In this document: positions 30,420 through 42,400 of the stretch, in pieces
Numbering within the stretch: position 1 is the first letter of the stretch
Layout: every line of letters begins with the position of its first letter
Assembly (NCBI GenBank): GCA_942159475.1
Contig: OW804095.1
Span: 64,880,773 to 64,944,772, forward strand
Length of the DNA: 64,000 nt
Direction of reading: 5' to 3'
Source: Sthenelais limicola
Taxonomy: Eukaryota > Annelida > Polychaeta > Phyllodocida > Sigalionidae
The notes under the pieces: model-generated
Seen by the model: the letters and a program-made list of their open reading frames with translations, nothing else
Databases searched by the model: none
What the model was told of the DNA's origin: nothing
Made by a program: the position numbers and the translations under genes

Positions 30420-31549
30420 CATGTTGTTATGAGCTGATTGTAGCGAGGGTTGTCCGTCTAGGACCCGGGCACTGACCATTCACTGCCCGCTGGTGCCGTA
30501 GCCTGCCGAGTTGATTGGCATGGCTCTATGTCAACCTTAGCTGTCACTTCGAGGGCGGCATGGGGAAATTAATTGAATGTCTCTCATTCTAAATCACTGC
30601 AAACATGTCCTTTGGCTATATTAACATACTTGCAGTGAGATCTTGCTGGAATACAGTCGTTTTCTTGGTGAAAATAGCTAGGAATGCAATCCTTTTGTGA
30701 GTTGTTCGCCCCGCCCCTTTCATACCCTGAGTGCCCTGGGAATTCGGCCGAGCGGCAGCACAACTCGTACAGAGATCGTTCGTCCTGTAAGGCCCCGACA
30801 GTGATAAACCAAAAGATCTTGAGATTTTATCGAACAAGGTATCCTGTGAATGGGATACATCGATACGGGACGTCTTCAATCGGTGAGTTGAAGTCCCGTC
30901 ATAGAAAGAACACTCGTACGCCATGCGAGTTGGGAACCCGGGTGGAAACATGGCGGCCACGATCTGCCAGCCAACACCAAGCTTTGGGTGAAAACCTAGA
31001 AAGGATCGTCAAACGGATTACCGACCAACTTAGTCAGATTCAGTTTCAATATGCACACAGTTTTGATCAGTGAGGACTCCGGTTAGTTCTAGCTATATTT
31101 ATTAACATCTACGGAGGCTCTACAGTGTGTCTACACGTTGAAGAGGGGGCTGTTGGCGTTGACATTTTCAATGGAATTGAGAAATAAGCCAGACGGATGG
31201 ATTTTAAATTGAAACTCCACGGAGGCAGAAATTAGTTCAGAGTGTCTGAATACCTTCTAGACATATTGGCGAGTTCAATTTTACCGCACTGTACGCTGAG
31301 TGAAACGAGGATAACTTACTCACAACTCTTGATTGGGACAGTCCCCTCACTGGACATAAAGACAGTAACATTTTGACACAGAAACACTTCTTTTGCGGAA
31401 ATAAGGCACTCGAAGCCGATACAAAAAGAGAGGTAGGTATAGTCTGTTGAACCACTATCACCCAGCCACCACACTTCCGTGGAAAATCTCCAACTAACTT
31501 TACATTTTGTCTTGAGCATATATATCTCTTCTTGAATGGTCATCATCAC
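30420..31549. other. Non-coding or unassigned sequence
   Basis: A 129-codon open frame at 30684-31073 shows no recognisable domain and overlaps an equally long opposite frame, so I do not call it a gene. It might be an unrecognised exon. Confidence 0.35.
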
Positions 31550-31599
31550 TGACCAGTGAACCCTGACCCTTGACCCCTGACCCATTGACATGAAGGTCA
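31550..31599 (-). promoter_or_regulatory. Nuclear-receptor half-site array
   Basis: On the minus strand, GGGTCA-G-GGGTCA-A-GGGTCA (31564-31583) makes three half-sites with one-base spacers, that is, two overlapping DR1 elements. A further DR1-like pair, GGTTCA-C-TGGTCA, lies at 31550-31562. An extended half-site TGAAGGTCA lies on the plus strand at 31591-31599. DR1 is the classic HNF4/RXR-type site. Function is inferred, and a degenerate simple repeat is the alternative. Confidence 0.4.
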
Positions 31600-32908
31600 T
31601 ATGTCAGCAATAGATAACAAACTGGGGAAAAAAAGACATTTGGTGCGCCCAGGAGACACATGGAAGGCCTTTTAGTCGATATTTACCCACATTTTAAGTC
31701 AATGTTCGTGGAAAATATATTCTAAAGGGGATGTTGTGTGCTCTCGCGAGGCCTCAGCAGTCCATGATCAATTGTAAGGCAGAGCAGTAGGAAGCCTGTG
31801 GCCACGAGCCTGTAGCAGTGGATGCTTAGCGCGCTCTCTCTCACTCTCTCACTCCTCCTTTCTCTCTCCTTCTCCTATACCCCTCTCACCATTCCACCCT
31901 ACTATTTTGGCATTTATGAATCACGAAAAACTCATTTAATTCCCATTTTTATGTTTCAAATTACCGGTACGGTACCGAGTAGGCCTCCCCCAGTTACCAT
32001 ATCCCTTCCGTTTGTGCATGGTAGGCCTAGCCTACTACTAATGAGTGATACACATTATTACATATTCTTTCCAACTTCCATCCGCGGGAAATCATCAAAC
32101 TCCTCCGTGTGAAAACTTGCTCATTAGTCTCATTCTGTTAAGATATGACGTGCGTATCAATGGTTATTGGCTGCCTAGCCGAGGAAATTAAAACAGCCAA
32201 ATCCTATATGCCTTCAAGGAATTTAACTTCTTAATAAACCTCATTAATTTAAAGATTTAAATTATGATGAATTCTAGCCTTCAGAAATTGGATGAGTTAG
32301 AATTACACATCTTGTAGCCGTTAATTTGTTCTTCAGCTGATAACAAGTTTATTTCGTACAGATTGTGAAATACCTCACAAAGTAACACATGTTGTTATCA
32401 TTTTAGTTGAATCAAAATATTGGTCTTGCTTTACATGTGAATGTAGCTGAAGCTTATTTCACAATTAATTCATAAAAATGTTTCAAAATTGATAGGTTTT
32501 GTATAATAATTTGGGAAATCTAACAACACACATATTTATGATTCATTTAAAACATTGATTTACATATATCTAAACCGTCACAAACATTTCGCTCACATGA
32601 TCCGGCATATTAATGAAGCATCAAATAATCCTAATAATTCTGAACAAAGAAAGACGCACTTCTTTATTTTTGTTTAGGTGCCTAAATTGTCGGAAACTTC
32701 ACTCGTGCATCACTTAAGATTCAAATTACTTTCTACTATCGAGACGAAGACACAATGAACCTTAATCTTACAAGGTTGGCGCAGTTTTAAATATGCAATC
32801 GTCGCGCGCTTGTTACTGGACAAAAATCCAAATGGAGGTGGGTGTAATTCGCGACAAAATCGATAACCGATCTCAGTCACTCTAGCTATCATCAAACTTG
32901 CGGATTTC

Positions 32909-32958
32909 TCCCTCTCCTCCTCCCCTCCTCCTCCTCCTCCTCCTCCTCCTCCTCCCCC
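32909..32958. repeat. (CCT)n microsatellite
   Basis: A CCT-rich run ends in CCCCCTTTTTTT. Confidence 0.85.
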
Positions 32959-33912
32959 TTTTTTTAATCAGACGTCAGTAAAATTAGATACCTCTCCACA
33001 TTAAACCAAATTAATCATAAATCCTCAAAGCTTAGAATCTGGAATTTAATTTCCGATATTACTTCTGGGTAGCATTCTTTCTTATCAGTGGAACATTTCT
33101 ATGTTAGATCCAGGCTTGGGATATGAAGGAAATCGCCTGGTCACCCGGCTTGTACCCAATACTTGGGGGAGTGCTTCAGGGTCACGTATGAATCCCGATA
33201 TTGATCACTACAATGAAGCGTATCCATATATTGTTTTTTTTTATCAAATTTGCTCGCCCATGTCTTATGAAAGGACATGATTTATTTCAGGATTTGAACT
33301 GAGATATTGAGTTCATTTTCGTCACTGGTAGTTATTTGCGAGCTCGGTATGAGATCCAGTTTTAATTAAAGTAATTAATAATTGTCCTCTTGATATCGCT
33401 AACAAAGGATGTAATATTGTCCTTTGTTGACCTAGAGTGTTGTTTGGAATTTTAATTCTGTCCGATTTTTATAATTTAGTTTTTTAAAGATCAAATAAAA
33501 TGAATTTAAAGGAAATGATCAACTTAATTGACAGTGACTTAATGGTTCCATTTTGTCAAGGTGAATAATTTAAAGTTACGGACACAATACAATATATATA
33601 ATTCTGTGGCGTATAACATCACAATAATAAAGGACGGATCTGACTTATATAAAAGCAATTCAATCGATAATCAGCCCTACCCATTATCATGTTATCAGAA
33701 TAAATTACTTCGTCCGAATTATCACTTCACACTTCGCCACTTTTTTGACATTCATATCATAGGCCTAGCATATTTTAAGTATGTTGAGTCAAACTAATTT
33801 GTTGAGGTCGATTTAAGAGTCATAATAACTCACCCGACTGACACCATCTTGCCTTTACTTCCACCCACATTGCCCCCCACACCCTCCCCCGTCACACACT
33901 CACCATACTCAC

Positions 33913-33914
<2 letters not shown>

Positions 33915-33979
<65 letters not shown>

Positions 33980-33986
33980 TCTCTCT
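33915..33986. repeat. (CT)n microsatellite
   Basis: About 36 CT dinucleotides with one CCC interruption, followed by (AC)n. Confidence 0.9.
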
Positions 33987-35070
33987 AACACACACACTCA
34001 CTCTACTCGCCCAGCCAGCTCCTATGAGGGGTATTGCTCTGGCTTTGAGATCACAATACCCCTGATAAGTTCCCGCTCTTAGATGGGAGACGTTGATTTA
34101 TCCTCATGGAATCCCGCTGCATGGAGTTGGAGTCTGCACGTATACTGGCATGTGGTACAAAATCATGAATGAACGTCATTACCAAATACTATGTCAGTTC
34201 TACGTCATGTACGCTCTTATATAACGTGCAACTCATAGCCGATACATAACACCGAGATGCTCATCAGGATGTTGATTTATCTTTTAATTTTATTAATCAT
34301 TATATCATATTGGAGCAGATCCAAGACGCGACTAAAATGCATTTTTTCCCGAGAAATAAATTACCCTTCCGATTGAATGTAATTGCAGAATAAACAAAAT
34401 GTCTGATTGCTGATGTTTCTATATAGTTAGATTGCCACAGGCTATGAACATTTAAATGTAAATACAATTCCTGTTTATATTCTGTGATGCGGAACTACCA
34501 TATATATTAGTTCATGGAATAAAACTATAAAAAGTGAAATATTATTTAGCTTGTGATAGCAATGGAGGTGCTTTAATCATTAGAGATTTCGAATATTAAA
34601 AATGCCTTAGGACTGCGTCACATATGTTTGATAAACATTAATTTCAACCTTTAGAATACAATTATTCAAACAAGATATTGGGTTCGGTTACTTGATAGAA
34701 TGCTTATTTACATTAAGGTGAGGGGAATAAACAGACAAATATATATCATAACATCCAAGTTAAATCCCATAGTTAATGTGAAATTAAATGATACAAATTA
34801 ATGAATGATTACTAAAAAAATAATTTCTTAATAATGCTTTATTCAGTCAATATAAAAATGTAATCTGTCTTTACTTTGACATCTTTTCATGAGTCAAATT
34901 ACGGAATTTTGGTTAAGAATATTCTCTGTTGCTTTGGGCCATTTCATGGACATTAAGGAAGGTAGAGTGTGAATGCATCTCACTGAATGCATCTCGGAGC
35001 CAATTGCTTTCCACCAATTTGAATGAAAATGAGAATCATTATTCTCATGACGCGAACTTTATAAAGTAAA

Positions 35071-35222
35071 TAAGGGTAAGACTTCTTTGTCTTACCCTGA
35101 TGAAGGTGTACTGTGTACACCGAAACGTTGGTATAAGCGACGAAAAATAAAACAAATGGTTTGTTTATTCAACGTTCCAAAATCAAACGTCCACCCAGCA
35201 GGTGGTAGAAAATAAACCATCA
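35071..35222 (+). mobile_element. 152-bp retro-inserted element with 13-bp target duplications
   Basis: TTTATAAAGTAAA occurs at 35058-35070 and again at 35223-35235, exactly flanking a 152-bp insert. The insert starts with two hairpins and the CTGATGA...GAAACGTTGG sequence known from tails of Penelope-like and related retroelements. It has no coding capacity and is probably a short, truncated copy of such an element. Confidence 0.7.
35075..35126 (+). ncRNA. Hammerhead-ribozyme-like fold
   Basis: The stem-I hairpin GGTAAGAC/GTCTTACC (35075-35082 with 35089-35096, six-base loop) leads directly into CTGATGA (35097-35103). A stem II hairpin follows, GGTGTAC-TGT-GTACACC (35105-35121), and then GAAA (35122-35125). 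This is the hammerhead core order. Deviations are one extra A before stem II, no good UH cleavage dinucleotide before stem I (AAG is present), and no clear stem III. It is therefore probably a degenerate, inactive relic. Confidence 0.4.
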
Positions 35223-35745
35223 TTTATAAAGTAAAGCAATAACAAGACCAATATTAACTGTAAATGAGTTTCTGCAAGTTTCTACTCGTAGCAGTGGTAG
35301 CATCCATGCAGTAAACGACAGAGGTATTCTCATATTCTCCCTCTCACTCTACCTTAATCGTAATGATTGATGTGTTATTGATAGATTACCATGTAATGAT
35401 TGAGTCAGGTTTAATTAATGGTTATAACGATGCTATTACTTAGCAATCGGTTTTCATGTAATTAACAATAGAACTTTCATAGCTTGATTTGGGAAATCTT
35501 TAACATGTCTGAAAGGAATTTCTTTTAATGATTACTGTTCATATACATCTGTAGTGATATTGATATTGTTTATAATGAAATATAATGAAAATTGTTTTCT
35601 CGAAATTTTGTTTAAAAAAATGGATATTATAAATAAAATACGAAAAGATAGTTTTCTTGCAGTTTTGATAGATAATATACCACATTTATATCATTAATGT
35701 ATAAATAGAATATAAATGTATTTAAAATATCTATTAATAAATTGT

Positions 35746-35889
35746 TTTCTTGCAGTGTTGCAGCATTAGAACAAAAGTTGGTTTACATTATGTGTAGGCC
35801 ACTTTTATTTCATGGGATTTCTTGCAGTGTTGCAGCATTAGAACAAAAGTTGGTTTACATTATGTGTAGGCCACTTTTATTTCATGGGA
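35746..35889 (+). repeat. Perfect 72-bp tandem duplication
   Basis: Positions 35746-35817 and 35818-35889 are identical. Each unit starts TTTCTTGCAG, a splice-acceptor-like sequence, and stays open for 24 codons in one frame. Confidence 0.9.
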
Positions 35890-36411
35890 CACTTAATTAT
35901 TATTCATGGGTCATTTATTATTACCCGTTCGATTGGTACAGAAAATGTGTGTCCATCCTATAAAAAATAGCTAATAAGTACCGTACTTCCCATGGGATAG
36001 GTTTCAAATGATGCCGTTACTTTAATGTCTGAAGGGTACATTTAACTTGTAGCACTACCCTTTCGATTGAAACAAGACTAAAGACATGTTAATTCATTTG
36101 ATGAATAGTACTCTATTCTTTATCTAATACATACAGATATATTGCAGATATATTAATCACTTGATAAATGGGTTTATTGCTACTTAGGTTATTGTAAATC
36201 TATGCAAAGCTCCAAATGAGCTTTTTTCTTTGTCACAATGATGTAAGTACTTTAAGCATTGAGATGAGAAAATTGGAATATATCTAATTTTATTCATTAG
36301 TATAACAGCTTGCTTTATATTTTAACAAATTGTTGTGATAGCAGTGACGTCACTGTTATTTATGGAATATTTCCTACATATTCACGAGTTATTTATCCCG
36401 ACTCTTTTACA

Positions 36412-36438
36412 TCTATTCTTTTTCAGATATCGATAGCC
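36412..36438 (+). other. 3' splice site before the SMUG1 start codon
   Basis: TCTATTCTTTTTCAG ends at 36426, and the ATG follows after 12 bases. The open frame upstream of this (from 36310) is therefore intronic and was not used. The start is set at 36439. Confidence 0.75.
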
Positions 36439-39400
36439 ATGTCATTAGAGGGGCAGACTGAAATGGTCACCAAAGCTAATCAAGAAGAAGTCTACTCATA
36501 CCCTGCAGCAGGACAGGGACAGAACAATTTCTCAGAATCATCCATCTCAAACTACTCCTATTCCACCCCGGCTACTACAGAGTATAGTTTTAATGGTCAG
36601 GACGTAAACACAACGCGAGGTTCAACTTTTGGTAGTCAGAGACAAGTTACAGAGATGAGTGGGAAAGGGGATGCAGGCAGTTGGCATTTGCAGAACGCAA
36701 ACGCTCACTCACTGACCATGTCTGGGTCCGGTTATGGCAACATGAACATGAACAGTCAGTATTATCATCAGTCTCAAAATTCACCTTCACAGCACCAGCA
36801 GCCAACTACTGGCCAGGCAGCGGTGAAGTACGAGGAGCGTTACACTCAGCAACAACCCACAACTGCCACACCCTACACTTCTGGTACCAACCAGGAATTC
36901 AGCAGTGTGGCTGCCCTCAGTGGGCAGTCCCAGCAGTACCAGGGTCATTCCTTCCTGGAACAGGGCATAACGAAGACAGAAGATGGAAGCTACAGGTACA
37001 ACTGCAGCAGTACAAGTAACTCGGTGACCGGTGGCAGTCCAAACAGTCGCTCTGTGTCCGGCAGCAACAGCAACAGTCAAGATTCAGACTATAACAGCCA
37101 GCCCTCGCAGAGCAACAACCTTTTCATGATGGGGATGTCATCCTCGTCTTCTCAGCCCCAACAGACGGTTAAGACAGAAGCCAACGATACTAACTATTTC
37201 ATGCCAGGTCAGGTAAGCTGTGCAACCTCCTATATGAGCAGCATGTTGGGCACAGGTCCAGGGGTGGGTGGCTACCACACGGACCAGTCGGCTGGTGGTG
37301 GTGTCCCCTCCAGCCACCAATACAAGATCAAGACAGAGGGTGGATACTATGGGGTCAACACACCAAACTCCTCACCAGATTACGCCTCTAGTCACGGTCA
37401 TGTGTACAGCCCCATGGATCGCTTCTACAAGAGAGCAAGTCCGTACGACAAGTTGCCTCAGCAACCCTACAGGCAGCGGGACACCCCTCCAGCTGGAATC
37501 ACCCCACCTCATGGTGGTCAGAACTACACCCTGGAGGACCTCCAACAGCAGAGCCTTTCGCAGCAAAACCAGCATCAGATGGCGGCCATGATGTACATGC
37601 GCCATGGTCATCATCAAGCTGACCTGGGCATGCATCAGACTCTACCACAGATTGAGTCCCTCTACAACCGCGGTCCCAACGACAGCCCCCGTATGGTCTC
37701 TCCGATGTCCCACCTCATGTACCAGCATGACAGTCCTCAAGGCCATCGCCAGATGACACCCCCAATGGGCCATCACGGGCGAGCTGGAGCCCTGTACACC
37801 CAGGATCCAGACATGCAACAGATCCAGACCATGGTCCAATCTTACACAGGTCGACAAGGCGACCAGCGACCTTTGGTCGACATGGAAGGCGATCCACCAA
37901 GAACCACGCCTCCTGTGGTCTGGACAGACACAAAAATGGACTTCCCTCTACCTGAAGTGAAGGACATCTCAGGAACGTTCCTCATGTTGGAGAAGCAGTT
38001 ATGCGAAGCTCTTCGTGTGCTAGAATTCCGCTCTCCAGTCGAGTACATCTACAACCCGATGGAGTATGCCTGGGAGCCGCACAGCAATTATGTCCAGCGG
38101 TATTGTAACTCACATAAACCTGTGCTCTTCTTAGGCATGAATCCAGGCCCATTTGGCATGGCACAAACTGGGGTAAGGCCAATAATCTTTTCTATTTATT
38201 TTCACCTCACTTATTGAGATAAAGGTCGGGCTATAAACTAGTTTATTAGCTTATTGGCACTCTGGTCTAAATCGCATCGTACAGCAAGTTTTTCTCTCTA
38301 GATTTGTTTGTGAACCAGATATTTACCGGTATATCATTTCAGTTTCAATAAATATCGATGGCTTAAGGTCGTGTGAGGAGGCGCCTTAAAAGACTAAATT
38401 TTGATTCAAAGGATAATGATTTATTCGAGTTAAATGTCATTGGCGATTTGTATTCAGCTGGATTGATATATCTCTAGGTCATTTCCTTTTGCGACCAAGA
38501 TACTGATATTTTATCACCAATCTGTTATCTCTATTTGTATTAACATTCCCGCGTCAATATGTATCTAAAATTGGACTACACTTTGCCAGCGATATGCCGG
38601 GATACGATATCTATATCTATATCTGTATCTATTTTTAATTCATAGGTACCGTTTGGTGAGGTTACGCTAGTGAAGGAATGGCTTGGAATCTCAGGCCAAG
38701 TCAACAAACCTGTGCGCGAACATCCCAAGAAACTGATTCTGGGTTTTGACTGTCCTCGCAGTGAGGTAAGATTGATGATTCAGGTCTTTAAACTACTACC
38801 CCAGCCAATATATTCCCTTCCATATTCAATGTGATTTGTTGATGGTTATGCAATCCTATGCTTTATTAATTCCTGTTTTTCTGCGTCTGATTGAGTTGCT
38901 TGCAGTACATCGGGAAAATATTTGGTTTATTACTTCCATGAGGTATATTTTGTAGCACTTTTTTTTTATCAGTTTAGGTTCCACACTTTTGAATTGCAAG
39001 TTTGCTTTTTAGTTTTCGTGAGGCTGAACTGGGATTAAGAATCTAAGAAACTTCATTGTATTTACAATGGTACAATCAAAGTTAATTCAAACACTTGCAA
39101 TTATCCAGAGTATGATTTGTGTTCGGGAAAACTAATGTTTCGTCCGATAAGTAGGTAGCGATAATTTCACTAATTTTGGAATAAATTTGGTTATATCATT
39201 CCGTCATTTCCATTGGGCATGTCTTCATTTGCAGGGAAGTATTTTTTCACAAACAGGAATATAATCGGGTAAAACTGAATAGAAAACTTTTATACAGTTA
39301 ATGAAGGACCGCTAGTAGGTTTCAATTTTAACTCTTCTAGATTAAACCGATTTCTTTAATTCGGTCAACATTTATACGAACTAATTGCCGTACTTGTAAT

Positions 39401-42400
39401 TAAGACTTTTCTCTAAGAGTCTTTGGAAGAGCTATTAGCATATATGTTGAAAAAAGGACTGTGGGTAGGTAATAGATGATTTCAAGTGGTAAAAGACAAG
39501 GGGAAAATAAGTCCATATATGTAAAATTTGGTTCTGGGTTATTATTTGCAGTCCTAAGAATTGACAAGTTACTTGCCGTTTCTTTCAATTCAAACAGGCA
39601 ATGCTCAATCTCTGCTTGATGTCAAGCCGAAATGCTTTGCTTGCACGATTTAAACCTTAGGTCTATTCCATGTATATATTTTTATTCAACCTGTCAAGGA
39701 CAATTCTTGTGGGTGCGTTCTATACCGGGTTTCCTCTTTAGTTTCCTCTTTTATTTTTCCACTTGTTTGCATTTCTGATTTTCCATTTTCTTCGACCTCA
39801 TATTAGAATATTTTTTGCGTGTGTTATATTGTTAGACAACAACGAGCGCCCATTTAAAAAAAATCCAATTATCAGTGACGTGACCCCAAAACACAAAGAG
39901 CAATAGAGGCTTCCTTTGTCGTATTTCCCTTCCTTGGAAAAGGTTATACATATTCCGATATGAACAAGAACATTTAATGGCATTAAGAATTTTGAGCATT
40001 CAGATTCGTGACTTGTAGCTCCAATTTTATGTCTGGGGCTGGAACTCGGGGGGATCATGTAAATGATATTGGGCGAAATTATGATAATTAGGCAAGCAGG
40101 ACTACAGGAAGTGAGTAGGGCCGACCTCAGGGCCTGCAATGGTACTTTTAACACGCGTGCCCACACTGGTAGTGCTGACAAAGCATTCGGGTGCTGACCT
40201 CCATGCCATGGCTTAATCATCCTTCCCTTAAAGAACTCTTTCCATGGCACACCTTTTACTAGATTCGTTTTTAATAATAGGTAGTGTGAAATTCAGCTAC
40301 TATATGAGGGTACATATAATCAGGAAACATTTATTCACATATCGGCTCACAAAATAGTCATTCCAGGCAACATAAGCACATACATACATGTTAAATCGTG
40401 GATCCTGTCCTTGAAAATCTCCATATTATAACATGGTGAGATATTGCGGATATATATCCTTCATGGCTGCAGTGAATTTGAGATGGTCTCGAGTGAGATC
40501 AAATAGTTAATCCAGAACTTATTGTTTGAAGACGTCCCTTCACTCATCCAGGTTTTTCCCCCCAGTGTGACCTTCCTCCTTGCCTTCTCACCCCTCCCCC
40601 TTTGGCCCTTTTTAAAAAAAAGTCAATAAGAGGTCAGTCGGGGTCGGGTCGGGGGGTGGGGTGGAAAGGAAGTTGTTGGGGGGGGGGGGGGGGGCGTAGA
40701 AAGTAAGTGACTAGGAGAGTGGGGATACAATTATTCGGCTCTGTTTGCCCGGCCCGAGCGGGAGATCAATTAGTATTGTGTTCAATATAGTTCATTACGA
40801 TCCTAGGAAAGCAGTGTAATAGGATAGGTTCTGAGCGAGAGCAGGTCATCTTTTATCAACGAACTCCTCCATATATATACTGGACAAAAATCATCCCGCC
40901 CTAAAAAGAGACCCACTCAGTATGTCAAGAAATCTGACCTTTTCAACAGTAATGGAACGTTTTTTTCAATTATGCTCTCAATGATTATTTTTTTATTTAT
41001 CTTGTAAAAATGATAGCGTTCATGTTAGCTGTCCTCTCCTCTTGAGTTCAGATGTGTTTTCTCTTCGTGGCTTTTCTATCATTGTAAAAACCCGTTCATA
41101 CCCCGTGTTTGCTTGATAAGGTGACATTTAATGAATTCCGGATTATGAGTTTCAGGTCTCCTTTACACATTTAATTATGTACAGTTTGGCTCCAGAGGCT
41201 GGATCTAAATGGTTGCTCCCGTTATAATTTTTTTTGGAGATTATTTCATGCCTTTTCCCGGATTATATACCTCATAATGGTTCTCATTTTGTGAATGCTC
41301 AGTGGTTATTGGTCGGAATGATTAAATATTTAGGTAAATAAAATGCAAATGGCTCGGATGGCATTTCGCGATGTGGAATTTGTATTAAGAAATTACTCTT
41401 AGTACGAGTAGATAGGCACATTTACAATGCCCTATGAAGAATAATGTATCCCTCTGGTAAAAGACAATCCATCACGTGTGGGAATTTAGCCTTGTTGTCA
41501 AATCCTTCAAAATTCATTAGCAAGTTTTAACTCGGACCTGAATGAGACTGGAAAAGGCGGGAAGCTTTGCTCTCGAATCCTTTTAAATTCAACAGACGAC
41601 AAATCTTCCTGACGCGTTGTGAATTGTAAATGTCCTTATTTCTCTTTGTCTTGTGGTTCCGTAGTAACTATTTTATACCACCGTGCCATGTCTTTTCCAT
41701 TAAATCCCAAATGTCGCTATAAACACAGATAAAAGGAAGCTTTCTACGCACCTGAAGGTGTCAGTAAAATGACACTTACAGCAAGGCAAAGACTCTTGTG
41801 TTCATATCTCATTCTAAGCTCAGTTAAAGCTTTGTATCACCCCATCTGCCAAATCAACGATCAGTAATAAAGGACCACTTTCCCGCCAATATTGCTTGTT
41901 ATCGATAAATGTCTGACATTGATCAAACAATCTTGCATTATTATTACCTAAAGTCCAAACGGATGGTGAGTAGAGTCTTCCTAACATCTTATCTGTGACG
42001 GTAGTTCACTCTTCTGCTGGCGCTTCACCTATATACATACCATTCTTCTGTATATTTTCTCAATTTGCTCTGCCCCTTTTCCTTATTCCTTATCTTCCTC
42101 CGCCTCCTCCTCCTCTTCCTCCTCCTCCCCCTCCTCCTCCGTCTCCTCTTCTTTCTCCGCCTGAACTCATCATCCTTTAAATTTTTCCTCCCACCTTTCC
42201 CATTGCCTTATACGTAGCTCCGATTCTACTCCTCTTCGCGCTATCTCTCTCTCTATCTACATTGTCTATCAACCATTCTTGAGCACTGCCCAATTTCTAT
42301 CATTAGTCAAGTCGCGAAATTCGACTCTTCTAAATGCGTAGCTAAAACAATGTTTAGTATGTCCGCAAAGGCGTATGGCCACTTTTGATCTTGATTCCCC

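Larger units (their letters stand above)
31600..35057. other. Non-coding sequence
   Basis: No gene is seen. It contains the pyrimidine microsatellites at 32909-32958 and 33915-33986. Confidence 0.5.

Noticed and set aside
30684..31073. 129-codon ORF
   Set aside because: It overlaps a comparable antisense ORF and has no known motif. It is kept only as a possible unrecognised exon.
36310..36438. Upstream 43-codon extension of the SMUG1 open frame
   Set aside because: It lies before a strong polypyrimidine-CAG acceptor and has no domain-like sequence, so it is intronic; the start at 36439 is preferred.
39798..40250. 150-codon reverse ORF inside the SMUG1 intron
   Set aside because: No recognisable domain, no promoter or splice context, and length compatible with chance.
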